Assembly: GCA_004297825.1 (NCBI GenBank)
Contig: SCSX01000040.1
Span: forward strand, 1 to 60,175
From: Spirochaetota bacterium
GTDB taxonomy: Bacteria; Spirochaetota; UBA4802; UBA5368
Length of the DNA: 60,175 nucleotides
Reading direction: 5' to 3'
Shown here: in pieces, positions 1 through 9,388 of the stretch
Numbering within the stretch: the stretch's first letter is position 1
Layout of the letters: every line of letters starts with the position of its first letter
Translations under genes and position numbers: made by a program
The notes under the pieces: model-generated
The model's input: the letters and a program-made list of their open reading frames with translations, nothing else
Databases searched by the model: none
What the model was told of the DNA's origin: nothing

Positions 1-391
1 GAATGCCCCCTGCGCTCCTTTGGCCGATGGCATAATGGGGGAACCGAACATAATTATGCCTTCCGGCCGAATCGCGCAGCAGCTCGTGCAGGTAGCGCTT
101 CGTCGCGATGGCCACCAGATGCGAGACCGAGAACCGGCTCAACTTACGGAAATCCGAAGCAAACTCATTCTCATTCTTCCTGAAGCGAATAGGAAAACAA
201 TGCCAACGCTTCAAAGGGTCACGAGGCTGATACCTCACCAGAGTAAACCCTCCCTGAAACCGGTCAATATCGCGCAGAACGCGCTTCAGGAGCATGATGA
301 CGACCGCCTGGCGGCTTGTTTTGAGCTTTGCCGCGGCAAGGGCGATATTCACGAAGACGATGTGGCTCATGTTTATAGAAGTGCGAAGCAT
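1..391 (-). CDS. Hypothetical protein, N-terminal part (cut by left edge)
   Basis: An open frame runs from an ATG at 391 off the left end, about 130 codons. A good ribosome site (GGAGG, 7 bases before the ATG) supports this start. The protein is basic and helical, with the stretch DFRKLSRFSVSHLVAIATKR near residue 85 and no signal peptide. I do not recognise the family with confidence. The layout of a short strand followed by a helix loosely recalls small spirochaetal DUF1564 proteins, but this is only a resemblance. The plus-strand frame opposite it lacks a ribosome site and has shadow-like composition. Confidence 0.55.
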   Translation of the reverse strand, partial: MLRTSINMSHIVFVNIALAAAKLKTSRQAVVIMLLKRVLRDIDRFQGGFTLVRYQPRDPLKRWHCFPIRFRKNENEFASDFRKLSRFSVSHLVAIATKRYLHELLRDSAGRHNYVRFPHYAIGQRSAGGI

Positions 392-538
392 TCCGTATCC
401 TCCGGGACAAAACTGAGCGTCCAAAGTGAATACGAATGGGGAATGAAAAATATGAACGGTTTTCCCGGCTATGATCCGGGTGCCCGAAAATTAATTCAAA
501 CCCGCCGGTATTTCCGTCCCCGAATTATGAATTGGCGG

Positions 539-567
539 TTGACATAACGATATTTATTATCTATACT
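539..567 (+). promoter_or_regulatory. Sigma-70 type promoter for the sensor kinase gene
   Basis: A perfect -35 TTGACA at 539-544 and a -10 TATACT at 562-567 are separated by 17 bases. Transcription would begin near 574, about 110 bases before the ATG at 686. This is among the best consensus promoters in the window. Confidence 0.75.
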
Positions 568-685
568 GCTGCCGGTTAATCCACGCCGCCGCCAACCTTC
601 ACCTATAGTTACCGTCGCCGCACGCGGGGGGCGATTGATCACAGTTCTCGCGATACTATATGGTTATTCGTCAGGATGTCGGATA

Positions 686-3292
686 ATGCCCGCTAAATGG
701 CTGACCTTTGGACTGACCCATGAGATGGAAGAACGTTTCAGGCAATCGCAGCTTGGTACGGATATCGCCCAGGCCAGGATCTGCATCCTGCTTTTATTGG
801 TGCCCATCGCAGGGTATGCCGTCAACGATTACCTTTTCTATGGCTTCACCTGGCCGTTCTATGCCATTACCCTGTGGCGGCTTGCCCTGGTTGTCTCTAC
901 CGCGCTGTTGCTTGCGCGCATGAGCGGGATAAAATCGCACACATCCTACGACCGGTTCATATTTGGCTGGGAGCTTGCCTGCGCATTGACCCTGGCGGGC
1001 CTTGCGGCACTTCGTCCCTCAAGCTATATCGGTCACCTGATGGTCGCCGTGGTCGCCGTATTTCTTTTTCTTCTTGTCATTCCCACCAGATTTACCAACC
1101 AGCTCGCGATCTCGACGGCAATCCTGACCGCGGAGGCGGTAATCGTATCCCTGGGCCCGCGGTCGCCGCAGGAAGCCATGGTAATCGCCCTCACCCTGTT
1201 CGTGACTCCCATAATCTGCGTTTTGAGCTCCTGGCAGCTCCACCTGCAGCGGAGACGGACCTTTATGGCGGGAGAAGACATCCGGGCGGCGGAGAAGGAA
1301 TGGGAGCGGACATTTGACAGCGTCCCCGACCTGATCGCCATACTCGATGATAAGCACCGGATTGTGCGCGCCAACAAGGCAATGGCGCAACGGCTCGGCG
1401 TGACGCCCGCGCAATGCACAGGCCGAATATGCTATGAGGTCGTGCACGGAACCGACGGGCCGCCGGCTTTCTGCCCGCATGCCCTGACGATCAAGGATTC
1501 CCGGGAACATACGATGGAGGTCCGGGAGGACCGTCTCGGGGGGGAATTCCTTGTGAGCACGACCCCGTTGCCGGACCGGGACGGGAGGATGACGGGCTCG
1601 ATTCACGTTGCCCGGGACATCACCGCGGGCAAAACGGCCGAGCGTGCCCTGCGTGAAAGCGAAAAACTGTTCGCGACCATGTTCGATGCGGCCCCTATCG
1701 CCATGTCGCTGGCCTCCCTGCCGGACGGGGTGCAGCTCAACGTGAACAGGGCCTGGCTGGATCTCATGGGTTTCAACCGGAAGGAAGACGTGATCGGGAA
1801 GACGTCCCTGGACCTGGGCCTGGTTCCCGACGCGGATTCCAGGGAGCGTTTGCTGAACGAGTTCCGGAACAGCGGATCGGTGCGAAATTTCGAGATGACG
1901 GCCGTTTCACGCGAGGGCGCCGCGCACATCATTCTTGTCAACCTGCACAAAGTCGATATCGGCGAACGCCACCTCTTCATTTCGACGAACGAGGACATCA
2001 CCGAGCGCGTGCGGGCGGTGGAAGCGCTGCGCATGATGAATGAAACGCTCGAAGCAAGGGTGAAGGAGCGGACTGGGGAGCTCGATACCGCGCGCCTGGC
2101 GGCGCTCAACCTGATGGAAGACACGGTACTCGCCCGCACCCGCATAGAGTCGATCAACGCCGAGCTCCGGCAGGAGATCATCGAGCGCAGGCGGGCGGAG
2201 GAACGGTACAGGCTGTTGTTCGAGCAGATGATGACCGGTTTCGCCGTGTGCGAGATGCTCGTGGACGACCGGGGCAGGCCCTCGGATTTTCGCTTCCTGT
2301 CCCTTAACCCCGCGTCCGAAAAACTCACGGGCCTCCGCGCGGGGGACGCCGTGGGCAGCACGGCACGCGAGGTCATGCCGGGAATCGAGGAACGGCTGAT
2401 CGACCGGTTCGGTATCACGGCGCTCACGGGCGAGCCCGCGGAATTCGAGGATTTCTCATACGCGTTGGGCGGGCATTTTGAATTCAAGGCCTATCCCCTT
2501 GACCGGGGAAAATTCGCGATCATGTTCTCGAATATCACCACGCGAAAACTGGCGGAAATAGAGATCAACAAGCTGAACCTGGAGTTGGAAACGCGGGTCG
2601 AGGCACGCACCGCGGAGCTCGCGGCCGCCGTCCAGGAACTGGAGAGCTTCTCCTACGCCGTTTCGCACGACCTGCGGGCGCCCTTGCGCGGGATCGACGG
2701 ATGGGGCCTGGCCCTTGTCGAGGAGTACGGGAACGCGCTCACGGGCAAGGGGATCGAGTATCTCGCCACGATACGCAGCGAGACCCAGCGGATGGCGGAG
2801 CTTATCGACGCCCTGCTCCAATTATCGCGTCTCAGCCGTAAGGAACTGCGGCGCGAGACCGTGGACATGAGCGGGACGGCCCTCGCGATCGACCGCGAGC
2901 TCAGGGAGCTTTACCCGGCGCGGGACGTCGAGTTCAAGGCGCAACCCGATCTCACCGCGTTCGGGGACCCGGCGCTCATAACCGCGATCCTGCGCAACCT
3001 GCTCGAAAACGCCTGGAAATTCACGTCAAGAAGGGAAAAGGGGGTTATCGAATTCTCCCGGGTCGAGATGGAGGGCAAATCCCCGTTTTTCGTGCGGGAT
3101 AACGGTACCGGGTTCGACCCCCGGTTCGCATCCAAGCTCTTTACGCCCTTCCAGCGGCTTCACCGCCGGTCGGAATTTCCCGGAACCGGTATAGGGCTTG
3201 CCACGGTAAAACGCATCGTGAACCGCCACGGGGGCGAAATTTTTGCCGTGGGTGAGCCGGAAAAAGGTGCGTGCTTTTATTTCACTTTATAG
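686..3292 (+). CDS. Membrane-anchored multi-PAS sensor histidine kinase
   Basis: Autophosphorylating sensor kinase at the inner membrane. The first 190 residues hold about six hydrophobic helices. They are followed by a PAS domain (about 205-315), a second PAS (325-445), a coiled coil (450-505), a third PAS (505-620) and the kinase core. The phospho-acceptor His is near residue 661 in SHDLRAP. The ATP-binding domain has NLLENAWKF (N box), DNGTGF (G1) and GTGIGLA (G2). The His box and ATPase resemble the phytochrome/Cph1-type kinase class, which usually signals to a stand-alone Rcp1-type receiver, and such a receiver is the next gene. I chose the ATG at 686; a TTG at 635 in the same frame would add 17 residues. 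No sensory ligand can be read from the sequence. Confidence 0.9.
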   Translation: MPAKWLTFGLTHEMEERFRQSQLGTDIAQARICILLLLVPIAGYAVNDYLFYGFTWPFYAITLWRLALVVSTALLLARMSGIKSHTSYDRFIFGWELACALTLAGLAALRPSSYIGHLMVAVVAVFLFLLVIPTRFTNQLAISTAILTAEAVIVSLGPRSPQEAMVIALTLFVTPIICVLSSWQLHLQRRRTFMAGEDIRAAEKEWERTFDSVPDLIAILDDKHRIVRANKAMAQRLGVTPAQCTGRICYEVVHGTDGPPAFCPHALTIKDSREHTMEVREDRLGGEFLVSTTPLPDRDGRMTGSIHVARDITAGKTAERALRESEKLFATMFDAAPIAMSLASLPDGVQLNVNRAWLDLMGFNRKEDVIGKTSLDLGLVPDADSRERLLNEFRNSGSVRNFEMTAVSREGAAHIILVNLHKVDIGERHLFISTNEDITERVRAVEALRMMNETLEARVKERTGELDTARLAALNLMEDTVLARTRIESINAELRQEIIERRRAEERYRLLFEQMMTGFAVCEMLVDDRGRPSDFRFLSLNPASEKLTGLRAGDAVGSTAREVMPGIEERLIDRFGITALTGEPAEFEDFSYALGGHFEFKAYPLDRGKFAIMFSNITTRKLAEIEINKLNLELETRVEARTAELAAAVQELESFSYAVSHDLRAPLRGIDGWGLALVEEYGNALTGKGIEYLATIRSETQRMAELIDALLQLSRLSRKELRRETVDMSGTALAIDRELRELYPARDVEFKAQPDLTAFGDPALITAILRNLLENAWKFTSRREKGVIEFSRVEMEGKSPFFVRDNGTGFDPRFASKLFTPFQRLHRRSEFPGTGIGLATVKRIVNRHGGEIFAVGEPEKGACFYFTL

Positions 3293-3383
3293 GTATATTA
3301 TAATGACCGCTCTGGGGCAGGTGCCAGTGGGGTGTTTGGTGTTGCGCTATTAAGTAAGTATTCGAAGGGAGCATCGGCAGGGT

Positions 3384-3827
3384 ATGACGAAACGTAAAAA
3401 GATTTTACTCATAGAAGACAACCCGAGCGACGTTATTCTCACGAAGCGGGCATTTTCCCTCAAGCGCGTCGCGAACGAAATAGTCGTCGCGCAGGACGGC
3501 CAGGAGGCGCTGGATTACCTGTTCTGCGAGGGGGAGTACGCGGGAAGAGACACATGCGACCTCCCGGGGCTCATCCTGCTGGACCTGAACCTGCCGAAGA
3601 TCGATGGAATAACGGTCCTCAGGGAAATAAAGAAACGCGAGACGACCCGCGCGTTACCGGTGGTGGTTCTTACGACCTCGAACGAGGATTCGGACCTCAC
3701 TACCTGCTACAACCTGGGGTGCAACAGCTACATCCGCAAGCCCGTGGAATTCGGACAATTCGTGGAGGCGGTAGGCCAGCTGGGGCTCTACTGGTTCATG
3801 CTTAATCAGGCACCTGAAACGAATTAG
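3384..3827 (+). CDS. Single-domain response regulator, Rcp1-like
   Basis: Receiver domain of 147 residues with no output domain. The acidic pocket (EDNPSD), the phospho-acceptor Asp in LILLDLNLPKIDG (near residue 68), the switch Thr in LTTS and the Lys in YIRKPV are all present. The ED-NPSD start and the long alpha4 region match the Rcp1/CheY-like class that pairs with phytochrome-type kinases. It lies 91 bases after the kinase gene on the same strand, so it is the likely partner and probably co-transcribed. The gene ends 18 bases before the stop of the convergent minus-strand operon. Confidence 0.88.
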   Translation: MTKRKKILLIEDNPSDVILTKRAFSLKRVANEIVVAQDGQEALDYLFCEGEYAGRDTCDLPGLILLDLNLPKIDGITVLREIKKRETTRALPVVVLTTSNEDSDLTTCYNLGCNSYIRKPVEFGQFVEAVGQLGLYWFMLNQAPETN

Positions 3828-3845
3828 CATACCGGAATACCGGCC

Positions 3846-5849
3846 CTAAATCCCTTCCCCGGCCGCAAAATCAGTTTCCGGAAGCACCAGGATCTCGTCC
3901 GAAACCTTCAGACGGATGATGAACGTCGTTCCCTCCCCCGGCCGGGTATCGAAGGTGAGCGTGCCGCCGTGCTTTTTCACCACGATCGCGTACGCGATTG
4001 CCAGCCCCTGCCCGGTGCCTTTGCCTACGTCCTTTGTGGTGAAAAAGGGATCGAATATCCTGGGCTGTATTTCTTTGGGGATTCCCGTCCCGGTGTCGGA
4101 TATGCGTATTTCCACCCAATCCCCCTCGAGCCTCGTCGCGACACCGATCGTCCCCTTGCCCCCGGCGTCTTTTCGCGCGACGTCGCCGATGGCGTGCGCC
4201 GCATTGATGATGATGTTCAACGCGGCCCGGTTCAGCTCGCCTTCGAAGAGCGGGACGGCCGGAAGCCCCGGATCGAATTCGGTCTTCACGTCGGCAACGT
4301 ATTTCCACTCGTTCCTTGAGATGGTGATCGCGCTCTCAATAGTCTTGTTGATATCGGTGGGGACCTTTTTCGCCGAGCCCGGATGGGAGAACTCCTTCAT
4401 GGACTTTATTATCGACACGACCCTTTGAACGCCGGTAATAGATTCGCCGATCGCGCCCGGGACTTCGACGGCGAGAAACGCGCGATCGATGCCGCGCGCG
4501 GCCTCATGGACGCTATCCGCACGCGTATCGGCGGCGGGATTGTCCCGTGGCATGACGTGCAGCTCATATGCGCGCGCGATTACGTCGTAGTCGGCAAAGG
4601 CGTCCTTCAGGAACGAAAGATTATCGGAAATATATTGAAGGGGCGAATTGATCTCATGAGCGATGCCCGCGGAAAGCTGACCAATGGATTCCATCTTCTG
4701 AGCGTGGGCAAGCTGTTCTTCAAGCACCCGCCGCTCCGTGATGTCCGCCCCCGTGACGATGAATCCGATTAACAATCCTTTCCCGTCCTTGAGGGGATTA
4801 ATCGACACCCCGAGAATCCTGGAATCCCCCCGGGCGTCGGTATACGACAAGTCGTCAAGGCGCACCGTCCGTTCCTCGCTGGTACAATCCGCTATGCCCT
4901 CGTAAATCCTCGCCCACTCCCACTCGATAGGGATCTCACCGAACCTGCGGCCCACGACATCCGCCGCGCCGCATTGAAACGCGGCCTCCGCCGCGGGGTT
5001 CCAGTGCGTAACCACGTCCTTGAGCGATACCCCGATCAGGATGGAGGTAATGGCGTTCAATATGTAGACTATCTCCGCGTGGGCCGACTCGATCTGCCGC
5101 AGGGCCTCTCGCTGTTCCGTGATGTCGCGGAGAATGCCTTGAATCAGGACGGGTCCCCCTTTTTCCTCCCGAAGTAACGACGCGCTTACAAGGCAGGTGA
5201 ATTCCGACCCGTCCTTGCGACGAAGCTGCGTCTCGAAGTCCCGGACATAGCCGTTGGCCGCAAGCAAATCCTGAAACAGGAGCCTGTCCTCCGGACGAAC
5301 GTATGTCGTGCCGGCCTTGACGGCGAGCAGTTCCTCCCTGGTGTAGCCGAGCAGGTCCATGAGCGACCGGTTGAAATCCAGAAGGTTTCCGTCCAGGTCT
5401 CTTATGTAAATCGCGTCGTTCGAGGAATGAAACAGGGTCCGATACCTCGACTCGCTCTCCCTGAGACGGGATTCTATTCGATGCTTGGCGAGGGCCAGCC
5501 GTATGTTGATTACGATTTCGTTTTCATTGAACGGCTTCAGCAGGTAACCGAACGACTCGACCTCGTTGACCCTTCGCACGGTTTCCTCGTCGGAATAGGC
5601 GGTCGTGAAGATCACGGGGGTTCCGTGTTTCTCGTTTATGGCCCTGGTGGTCTCGATGCCGTCCATGCCGCCCTCGAGAAAAATGTCCATGAGAATGACG
5701 TCGGGACGTGTCCGTTCGATGAGGGACAAGGCCTGCTTCCCGCTCGACGCGGTTCCCGCGATCTCATAGCCGTGGGCGCCCAGTATCCGCGCGACCGCGG
5801 CGGCGATCAGCTTATCGTCTTCGACAATAAGAACCTTTGCATGCTCCAT
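3846..5849 (-). CDS. Receiver-PAS-PAS-histidine kinase
   Basis: A soluble 667-residue sensor kinase with an N-terminal receiver (residues 1-125, phospho-Asp in VILMDIFLEGGMDG, Lys in LLKPF). Two PAS domains follow (about 135-255 and 260-375), then a kinase core with the His in AHEINSPLQ near 405 and ATPase motifs NIIINAAHAI, DTGTGIP and GTGQGLA. The receiver in front suggests it is controlled by an upstream kinase, making it a phosphorelay intermediate. It is the last gene of the minus-strand signalling operon, 39 bases after the HD-GYP gene. The ribosome site is weak (GGGA). Confidence 0.88.
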   Translation of the reverse strand: MEHAKVLIVEDDKLIAAAVARILGAHGYEIAGTASSGKQALSLIERTRPDVILMDIFLEGGMDGIETTRAINEKHGTPVIFTTAYSDEETVRRVNEVESFGYLLKPFNENEIVINIRLALAKHRIESRLRESESRYRTLFHSSNDAIYIRDLDGNLLDFNRSLMDLLGYTREELLAVKAGTTYVRPEDRLLFQDLLAANGYVRDFETQLRRKDGSEFTCLVSASLLREEKGGPVLIQGILRDITEQREALRQIESAHAEIVYILNAITSILIGVSLKDVVTHWNPAAEAAFQCGAADVVGRRFGEIPIEWEWARIYEGIADCTSEERTVRLDDLSYTDARGDSRILGVSINPLKDGKGLLIGFIVTGADITERRVLEEQLAHAQKMESIGQLSAGIAHEINSPLQYISDNLSFLKDAFADYDVIARAYELHVMPRDNPAADTRADSVHEAARGIDRAFLAVEVPGAIGESITGVQRVVSIIKSMKEFSHPGSAKKVPTDINKTIESAITISRNEWKYVADVKTEFDPGLPAVPLFEGELNRAALNIIINAAHAIGDVARKDAGGKGTIGVATRLEGDWVEIRISDTGTGIPKEIQPRIFDPFFTTKDVGKGTGQGLAIAYAIVVKKHGGTLTFDTRPGEGTTFIIRLKVSDEILVLPETDFAAGEGI

Positions 5850-5888
5850 TCTTTATCCCGGTCCCAGGCGACGTGCGCGCATCGGGCC

Positions 5889-7394
5889 TCATGCAAGTCT
5901 ATCATATATCTCCTCGAATTTCGAGGAGATTTTCCTGTAGGCCGCCAGCACCTGGGGATCGAAATGGGCGGGGAGCGTCCTCCCGTCGCCCTCGGTGATG
6001 ATCGCGTGCGCCGTCGGGTGATCGTATGCCGGTTTATAGACCCGTGCGTTGCGCAGGGCGTCGTATTGGTCCGCGATGGTCAGGATTCTCCCCTCGGGGG
6101 GAATGGCGTCCCCCTGCAGGCGGCGCGGATAACCGGTCCCGTCCCAGCGCTCGTGGTGCGTGAGGGCGATGCTGCGCGCCATCGCGAGGCGGGGATGTTC
6201 GCCGAGAATCTTCCCGCCTTGCACGGTATGCAGTTTGTTCTTTTCAAACTCCTCGGCAGTGAGCTTTCCGGGCTTCTTTAAAATATCCGGATGCACGTGA
6301 ATTTTCCCGATATCGTGCATGGGGGCCTGAAACCGTATTGTCCTGATGAATGTCTCGGGGAATCCCAGCTCCCGGGCCAGGGCCGCGCTGTATTCGCCGA
6401 CACGCATGATGTGATTACCCGTGTCCTCGTCGTTCGCCTCCGAGGCGCGGGCGAGCGCCTGGATCGTGTATTCGAAGGCGTTTTCCGTTTCCTTGATCTG
6501 TACCGAGAGCGATTTCAGGAACATGGTATTGAGGACCAGGTTGTTCAGCACCGCGGCGTCGTGGCGCGTCACGGTTCTCCCGTAATTAACGGCCATGACC
6601 GTCAGCTTTTCGTCCGCGTGAAAAACCAGGTTATCCGCCTCAATCGACAGGCCGGCGAGCCCATGACCGAGCGGTTCCCACTTCCCTGATTCGAGGTCGG
6701 AATTATTTAAAAACCCTATATTAGATCCGTTTCCCGCCGTTAACAGGTCGTGCAGGTCCATATCGAAGCCGCTCTTCACGATGACGCCCGCCTCCATGGA
6801 ATACATGCGCCACTCCCATCCGAAATCCGCCGCTATGCCCACGATCAGGATACGGGGTTTCCCGGGGCGCGTTTCATCACCGGCAATTATCTGCGAGACG
6901 AAGCGCTTGACTCCCTCCGCCAGATCAAAGCGCATGGGATCAAAGTTTTTAATCAACTGCTCGCCAAAATGCGTCATGCTGTTAATGTTGGTGTAGGCGT
7001 GCTCAAGCTGGTCGTCCAGTTCCTTCATTCGCAGCAGCATCGCGATGCGCGCGAGCACCTCGCCCTGGTTGAACGGCTTGGAGATGAAATCCTCGGCCCC
7101 GGCTTCAATGCCCTTAATGCGGTCCTGTTTGGAACGAAGCGAGGTGAGCAGCACAATGGGCACCCTTCTAAACCGCTCGTCCTGTTTGAGTTGTTTGCAT
7201 ACCTCGAAACCGTTCAGGGTGGGCATCATTACATCGAGAAGGATCAGATCGACGTTGTGCTGCATCGCGAAGGCGAGCGCTTCGATCCCATTCTCCGCAG
7301 TGGTGACGCGGTATCCCCTGGGGAGCAGGAGCGCCTCCAGGAGCGCCAGATTCGCCCGCTCGTCATCCGCGCATAATATATGCTTAGGCTCCAT
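5889..7394 (-). CDS. Response regulator with HD-GYP c-di-GMP phosphodiesterase domain
   Basis: The receiver (residues 1-125, phospho-Asp in LILLDVMMPTLNG) is joined to a middle region (about 130-300) that looks GAF-like but is divergent. An HD-GYP domain follows (about 305-490). The metal-binding HD pair is in MHDIGK and the signature motif is intact in HHERWDGTGYP. HD-GYP proteins of this type hydrolyse cyclic di-GMP to GMP. The start has GGAGGG 7 bases before the ATG. It sits in the middle of the signalling operon, 32 bases after the small receiver gene, so phosphorylation by one of the local kinases probably controls c-di-GMP breakdown. Confidence 0.9.
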   Translation of the reverse strand: MEPKHILCADDERANLALLEALLLPRGYRVTTAENGIEALAFAMQHNVDLILLDVMMPTLNGFEVCKQLKQDERFRRVPIVLLTSLRSKQDRIKGIEAGAEDFISKPFNQGEVLARIAMLLRMKELDDQLEHAYTNINSMTHFGEQLIKNFDPMRFDLAEGVKRFVSQIIAGDETRPGKPRILIVGIAADFGWEWRMYSMEAGVIVKSGFDMDLHDLLTAGNGSNIGFLNNSDLESGKWEPLGHGLAGLSIEADNLVFHADEKLTVMAVNYGRTVTRHDAAVLNNLVLNTMFLKSLSVQIKETENAFEYTIQALARASEANDEDTGNHIMRVGEYSAALARELGFPETFIRTIRFQAPMHDIGKIHVHPDILKKPGKLTAEEFEKNKLHTVQGGKILGEHPRLAMARSIALTHHERWDGTGYPRRLQGDAIPPEGRILTIADQYDALRNARVYKPAYDHPTAHAIITEGDGRTLPAHFDPQVLAAYRKISSKFEEIYDRLA

Positions 7395-7426
7395 AACGGT
7401 TCCCTCCGGATAGTGTTCGAATCCGC

Positions 7427-7795
7427 TTATTCCGAAATGATGTTTTTAATTATTTCCGGCAATTTTCTGGTATCGATCGGCTTCGCGATATACTCGTCGG
7501 CGCCCGTGGCCATTACCTTCTCCCGGTCCCCGGTCATCGCGAACGAGGTCACGGCGATTATCTTCATATCCCGCGTAACGGGGTCGGCCTTCAAGACCTC
7601 GATCGCCGAGTAGCCGTTCATGACGGGCATCTGGAGATCCATAAGGATTACGTCGGGGCGTGCCTCCCGCGCCATCCTGATACCCTCCAGGCCGTTCACG
7701 GCTTCCAGCGTATCGAACCCGTAATGAAGAAGAACATCCCGGAGGAGGGTCCTGTTGGCCAGGTTGTCCTCAACGATGAGCACCTTATGATTCAT
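7427..7795 (-). CDS. Single-domain response regulator, DivK/CheY-like
   Basis: A 122-residue receiver starting MNHKVLIVEDN, with phospho-Asp in VILMDLQMPVMNG near residue 52, switch Thr in VTSFAM and Lys in YIAKPI. The ATG at 7795 lies 11 bases inside the end of the preceding kinase gene, so translation is probably coupled. The frame stays open upstream to 8035, but that 80-residue extension is Arg/Ser-rich shadow of the kinase gene and is not accepted. Stand-alone receivers like this shuttle phosphate between kinases. The kinase just upstream is the probable partner. Confidence 0.9.
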   Translation of the reverse strand: MNHKVLIVEDNLANRTLLRDVLLHYGFDTLEAVNGLEGIRMAREARPDVILMDLQMPVMNGYSAIEVLKADPVTRDMKIIAVTSFAMTGDREKVMATGADEYIAKPIDTRKLPEIIKNIISE

Positions 7796-9371
7796 GCGAG
7801 TCCTCCCGATAAACCGGCAGGGTGAACGTGAACGCGCTCCCCTTTCCCGGGCTGCTATGTACCCGTATACCGCCCCCGTGAAGCTCCACGAGCTTCTTCG
7901 CGAGAAACAGACCCACGCCCGCGCCGGCATAGCGCTTTTCAAAGGGCGACTCGAGCTGCGCGAACGGCTGAAAAAGCTCCGCGATGCGCGCCTCCTCGAT
8001 GCCGATTCCCGTATCCGCGACCTCGATCTCGACATACTCCGCCTTTCTGATCGCGGAGACGGCGACCGTGCCGCCGTCGGGCGTAAACTTGACGGCGTTG
8101 TTGACCAGGTGAAAGAGAACCTGCTTGATCTTGGCCGCGTCGGCCTCGATCGTGATGTTGGCGCCCGGTTTTACCGAATGAATCAGGGTGATGTTGCGTT
8201 TGTATGCCTCGTCGCGGAACATGGCCGCCGCGGACAAGACCAAGTCCCTGATTATGAGGCTCCCCGGCTGCAAGACCGTGTCGTTAAACTCCAGGCCGGC
8301 GAGCTCGACCAGGTTCAGCAGGATATCGAGAAGGCGCCTGCCGCTTGTTTCGATAAAGCCGACATAATCCTTTTGCCGCGCGTTCAATTCCCCCGAAAGC
8401 CCGTCCTGGAGCACCTCCGAAAAGCCGATTATGGAATTAAGCGGCGTGGTGAGCTCATGGCTTATGTTCGAGAGAAACGCTGTCTTGGACCGGTTCGCCG
8501 CTTCGGCCAGCAGTTTTTGCGATTCCAGGTCGCTGTTGCGGGCGCGAAGCTCTTTGTTGAGCCGTACGATCACTTCCTCGCTCTCTTTTCTTTCGGTGAT
8601 GTCGCGGGAGTTCACGATTACTAAGCACACGCGGCCTTCCATAGGGCTCACGATACTCGCGATGCTTTCGAACCAGCGCTTCCCCCGATTTCCGAAAGCA
8701 GGGTATTCAACCCGTGTTGAGGAGCGCGTGGCGAGCAGATCATTGAAGGCAGCGCGGACCGCCGGAGCCTCCCCGGGATGGACGAGATCGAATACCGATC
8801 TCCCTATCAAATCAGGAGCGTCACACCCCGTAATCGCGCTATGCGAGGGGCTCGCGTACAGCACCGTGCCCTGATCGTCGAGTATGGAAACCAGGTCCAT
8901 CATGTTCTCGGTTATGAGCCGGAAGCGTTCATCGGTCAGGCTGAGCAACTCCTCCGCCTCCCTTCTCTTGGAGATATCGAACCAGCTCCCGCCAATCTCC
9001 ACCGGGCTTCCGTTTTCGCCTTCCATAAGCCTGAGCTCATCGTGCAGCCAGAGATACGAGCCGTCCCTGTGGCGCATGCGGTACTCCCGCGCGTCACGCT
9101 TTTTTTTGAAGATGGCGCGAAGCGCCTCCCGGACCGACGCGGCGTCGTCCGGGTGGATGTGCGCGTCGCGAAAACCGGGATCGTCGATGAATTCATGGGC
9201 CTTGTATCCCAGCAGGGAAAAAACGTTTTCGCCCATGAAGACGATCCGAAATCCGTTGGACGCAGCGCATATATAGGAGACGACCGGGCCGGACTCAAGG
9301 ATCAGCTTGAGCCGGTTCTCGATTCGACGCATCGTACCCAGCGTGTCGTTTTCCCTGCCGTTGCTATGCAT
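7785..9371 (-). CDS. PAS-PAS sensor histidine kinase (soluble)
   Basis: Cytoplasmic kinase of 528 residues without membrane helices. PAS domains lie at about 20-138 (with a PAC-like HRDGSYLWLHDE) and 145-262. A coiled coil leads into the phospho-acceptor His305 in SNISHELTTPLNS. The ATPase has HLVNNAVKFTPDGG, DTGIGI and GAGVGLFLAKK. The kinase core is clearly related to that of the gene upstream (shared PLNSIIGF, ILQDGL-type stretch and KFTPDGG). The two are probably tandem duplicates with different sensory halves. The gap to the upstream gene is 17 bases, and the next gene overlaps by 11. Confidence 0.9.
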   Translation of the reverse strand: MHSNGRENDTLGTMRRIENRLKLILESGPVVSYICAASNGFRIVFMGENVFSLLGYKAHEFIDDPGFRDAHIHPDDAASVREALRAIFKKKRDAREYRMRHRDGSYLWLHDELRLMEGENGSPVEIGGSWFDISKRREAEELLSLTDERFRLITENMMDLVSILDDQGTVLYASPSHSAITGCDAPDLIGRSVFDLVHPGEAPAVRAAFNDLLATRSSTRVEYPAFGNRGKRWFESIASIVSPMEGRVCLVIVNSRDITERKESEEVIVRLNKELRARNSDLESQKLLAEAANRSKTAFLSNISHELTTPLNSIIGFSEVLQDGLSGELNARQKDYVGFIETSGRRLLDILLNLVELAGLEFNDTVLQPGSLIIRDLVLSAAAMFRDEAYKRNITLIHSVKPGANITIEADAAKIKQVLFHLVNNAVKFTPDGGTVAVSAIRKAEYVEIEVADTGIGIEEARIAELFQPFAQLESPFEKRYAGAGVGLFLAKKLVELHGGGIRVHSSPGKGSAFTFTLPVYREDSHES

Positions 9372-9388
9372 CCCCAGGTCGTCCCCTT

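Noticed and set aside
20-547. Plus-strand open frame of 175 codons at the left edge
   Set aside because: No ribosome site and low-complexity composition. The opposite strand has a better frame with GGAGG and ATG at 391.
7796-8035. N-terminal extension of the small receiver
   Set aside because: Arg/Ser-rich, inside the kinase gene, and the ATG at 7795 gives a standard-length receiver.
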